Of a stretch of DNA of 6,463 nucleotides, positions 5,725 through 6,463 are shown one piece after another (positions within the stretch are counted from its first letter, which is position 1; every line of letters begins with the position of its first letter). A program made the translations under genes and the position numbers. Origin of the DNA: Oscillospiraceae bacterium (GTDB taxonomy: Bacteria; Bacillota; Clostridia; Oscillospirales; Oscillospiraceae); assembly GCA_028708585.1 (NCBI GenBank), contig JAQVYO010000087.1, positions 1 to 6,463 of the forward strand, given 5' to 3'. Below the pieces are notes generated by a model that was not told the origin of the DNA, ran no database searches, and was given only the letters and a program-made list of their open reading frames with translations.

Positions 5725-6393
5725 TTATTGATAGATGCCATAGGTCTTGTTGACATCCTGAATATATATAATTCCATTGCCGGGTTCGTCAATTTTCAGA
5801 TTTTGCCGGATGGAGTGGACGATTGCGCTGGTGAGTTCGGTTTCCGAAAGAATCATAACGATCTCTTTTTCCGGCTCAATTTCCATGGAAAACAGCTTGC
5901 TGGTTTCGTGAATTCCGGAGCCGCGGGCGTTGATGATGGTTCCGCCCTTCGATCCGGCCTGATAGGCCGCATGAATGACGTCTTCCGCTTTACCCTTATC
6001 CACAATGGTTGTAATTACACGATACATGGCGTTCCTCTCCCCTCTTTCTGTTTGTAGGCTGCTGCATGCGATAGCCTTGGTTCCCGCAATACCGGAAATG
6101 GAGGTTGTAAAAGCAATGCCGTGATGAGGCTTAAAAAATTCAAATATGCGGTTTAATTCTAAAAGAGCCAGGTCCGCCGCCGTTTTTTCCGCGATAATGA
6201 CAACAATTTCCTTTCTGATGTCGGACAGTCCGATGAAATCCAGAAAATGATTATTGATCGTCCCTTTGCCAAAAGCGATCGTTCCGCCGGGGCAGCCATA
6301 TTGTTTCGCGGCTTTGATTACTTTGCTTCCGAAGCCGAAGTTTACGATGATGCAAATCAGCTCAATCTCCGGAGGATCGGTTTTGTTCAGCAT
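5725..6393 (-). CDS. Tandem two-domain PII-like signalling protein
   Basis: A 222-residue protein made of two PII (GlnB)-like ferredoxin folds: domain 1 at about 9-100 (ELICIIVNFGFGSKVIKAAKQ ... KEIVVII ... HHGIAFTTSI) and domain 2 at about 123-222 (YRVITTIVDKGKAEDVIHAA ... KEIVMIL ... GNGIIYIQDV), joined by a polar linker (about 101-122). Each half keeps the PII order of strand, helix ending in AA, GGTI strand, loop, KEI strand, helix and G-I-hydrophobic strand. Differences from GlnB/GlnK are that the T-loop segments are short (FGKGTINNHFLDFIG; ARGSGIHETSKLFSME), no Tyr matches the uridylylation site, and the ATP-binding B-loop GDGK is replaced by KPHHG and EPGNG. It is therefore probably a PII-like regulator of a membrane partner rather than of nitrogen assimilation. 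The ATG at 6393 has AGAGGAG 9 nt upstream. It overlaps the upstream gene by 32 bp. Ligand unknown. Confidence 0.85.
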   Translation of the reverse strand: MLNKTDPPEIELICIIVNFGFGSKVIKAAKQYGCPGGTIAFGKGTINNHFLDFIGLSDIRKEIVVIIAEKTAADLALLELNRIFEFFKPHHGIAFTTSISGIAGTKAIACSSLQTERGERNAMYRVITTIVDKGKAEDVIHAAYQAGSKGGTIINARGSGIHETSKLFSMEIEPEKEIVMILSETELTSAIVHSIRQNLKIDEPGNGIIYIQDVNKTYGIYQ

Positions 6394-6463
6394 TTGCTTC
6401 AACTCCTCTTTTTTTAGATTTCATTTTAAAGATAATCCCCAGAACCTGCAATGCGATTAGGGG
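6362..6463 (-). CDS. 3' end of an upstream membrane-protein gene, probably DUF1538 family
   Basis: An open frame enters from the right edge and ends at TGA 6364-6362, giving the last 33 residues: a hydrophobic PLIALQVLGIIFK followed by a basic and polar tail (KMKSKKRGVEANAEQNR...). The other two frames on this strand stop early in this stretch. The hydrophobic-then-positive pattern fits a final membrane helix and cytoplasmic tail. DUF1538 proteins are polytopic membrane proteins that, from memory, are often encoded next to PII-like proteins and end in a similar PLIA-Q-LG segment, so I propose that family. The 32-bp overlap with the PII-like gene, whose ribosome site lies inside this coding region, suggests coupled translation. 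Too little is visible for certainty. Confidence 0.5.
   Translation of the reverse strand, partial: PLIALQVLGIIFKMKSKKRGVEANAEQNRSSGD

Noticed and set aside
5687..5728. Two G-runs (G7 at 5687, G6 at 5717) and a 10-codon frame at 5699
   Set aside because: Two runs are too few for a G-quadruplex, and the tiny frame has no recognisable product or conserved context.
6394..6402. TTG at 6402 as the PII-like gene start
   Set aside because: The AGAGGAG site would be almost adjacent to it; the ATG at 6393 has correct 9-nt spacing.

Overview
This window looks like the chromosome of a Gram-positive anaerobe, probably a Clostridia/Oscillospirales-type member of the Bacillota. The evidence is GGAG-like ribosome binding sites before nearly every gene, frequent TTG/GTG starts, compact convergent and divergent gene pairs, moderate GC and a lipoprotein-type binding protein. 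The taxonomic placement is an inference from gene content and style. I see no mobile element, CRISPR array, rRNA or tRNA.

Region 1 (1-1733, minus strand). The N-terminal 256 residues of a PLP-dependent Orn/Lys/Arg decarboxylase-family protein (YaaO/SpeA-like fold) run off the left edge. Upstream of it on the same strand, 62 bp away with no convincing terminator between, is a zinc-type ABC substrate-binding lipoprotein (ZnuA).

Region 2 (1734-3352). A 127-bp divergent intergenic region carries two back-to-back promoters and a strong palindrome (1760-1780) suited to a Fur-family metal regulator such as Zur. Rightward from it run znuC (ATPase) and znuB (permease), overlapping by 8 bp. Together znuA, znuC and znuB form a complete high-affinity zinc (or related metal) importer, split into divergent units as in E. 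coli.

Region 3 (3353-5567). A noncoding stretch and a terminator separate znuB from a convergent LysR-family regulator (minus strand). The regulator is divergent from a YeiH/PSE-family (PF03601) membrane exporter. Their 105-bp intergenic region has a 47-bp AT-rich dyad over the regulator's promoter and next to the exporter's predicted -35, the classical layout of a LysR regulator that represses itself and activates its divergent neighbour. The pairing parallels yeiE-yeiH of enterobacteria, which points to sulfite or another small sulfur anion as the substrate.

Region 4 (5568-6463). A 10-bp perfect stem-loop lies between the exporter and a convergent gene for a tandem (two-domain) PII-like protein. 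That gene's start overlaps by 32 bp the 3' end of a gene entering from the right edge, whose C-terminus resembles DUF1538 membrane proteins. The two look translationally coupled: a predicted transporter and its PII-like regulator. This is the least characterised system in the window.
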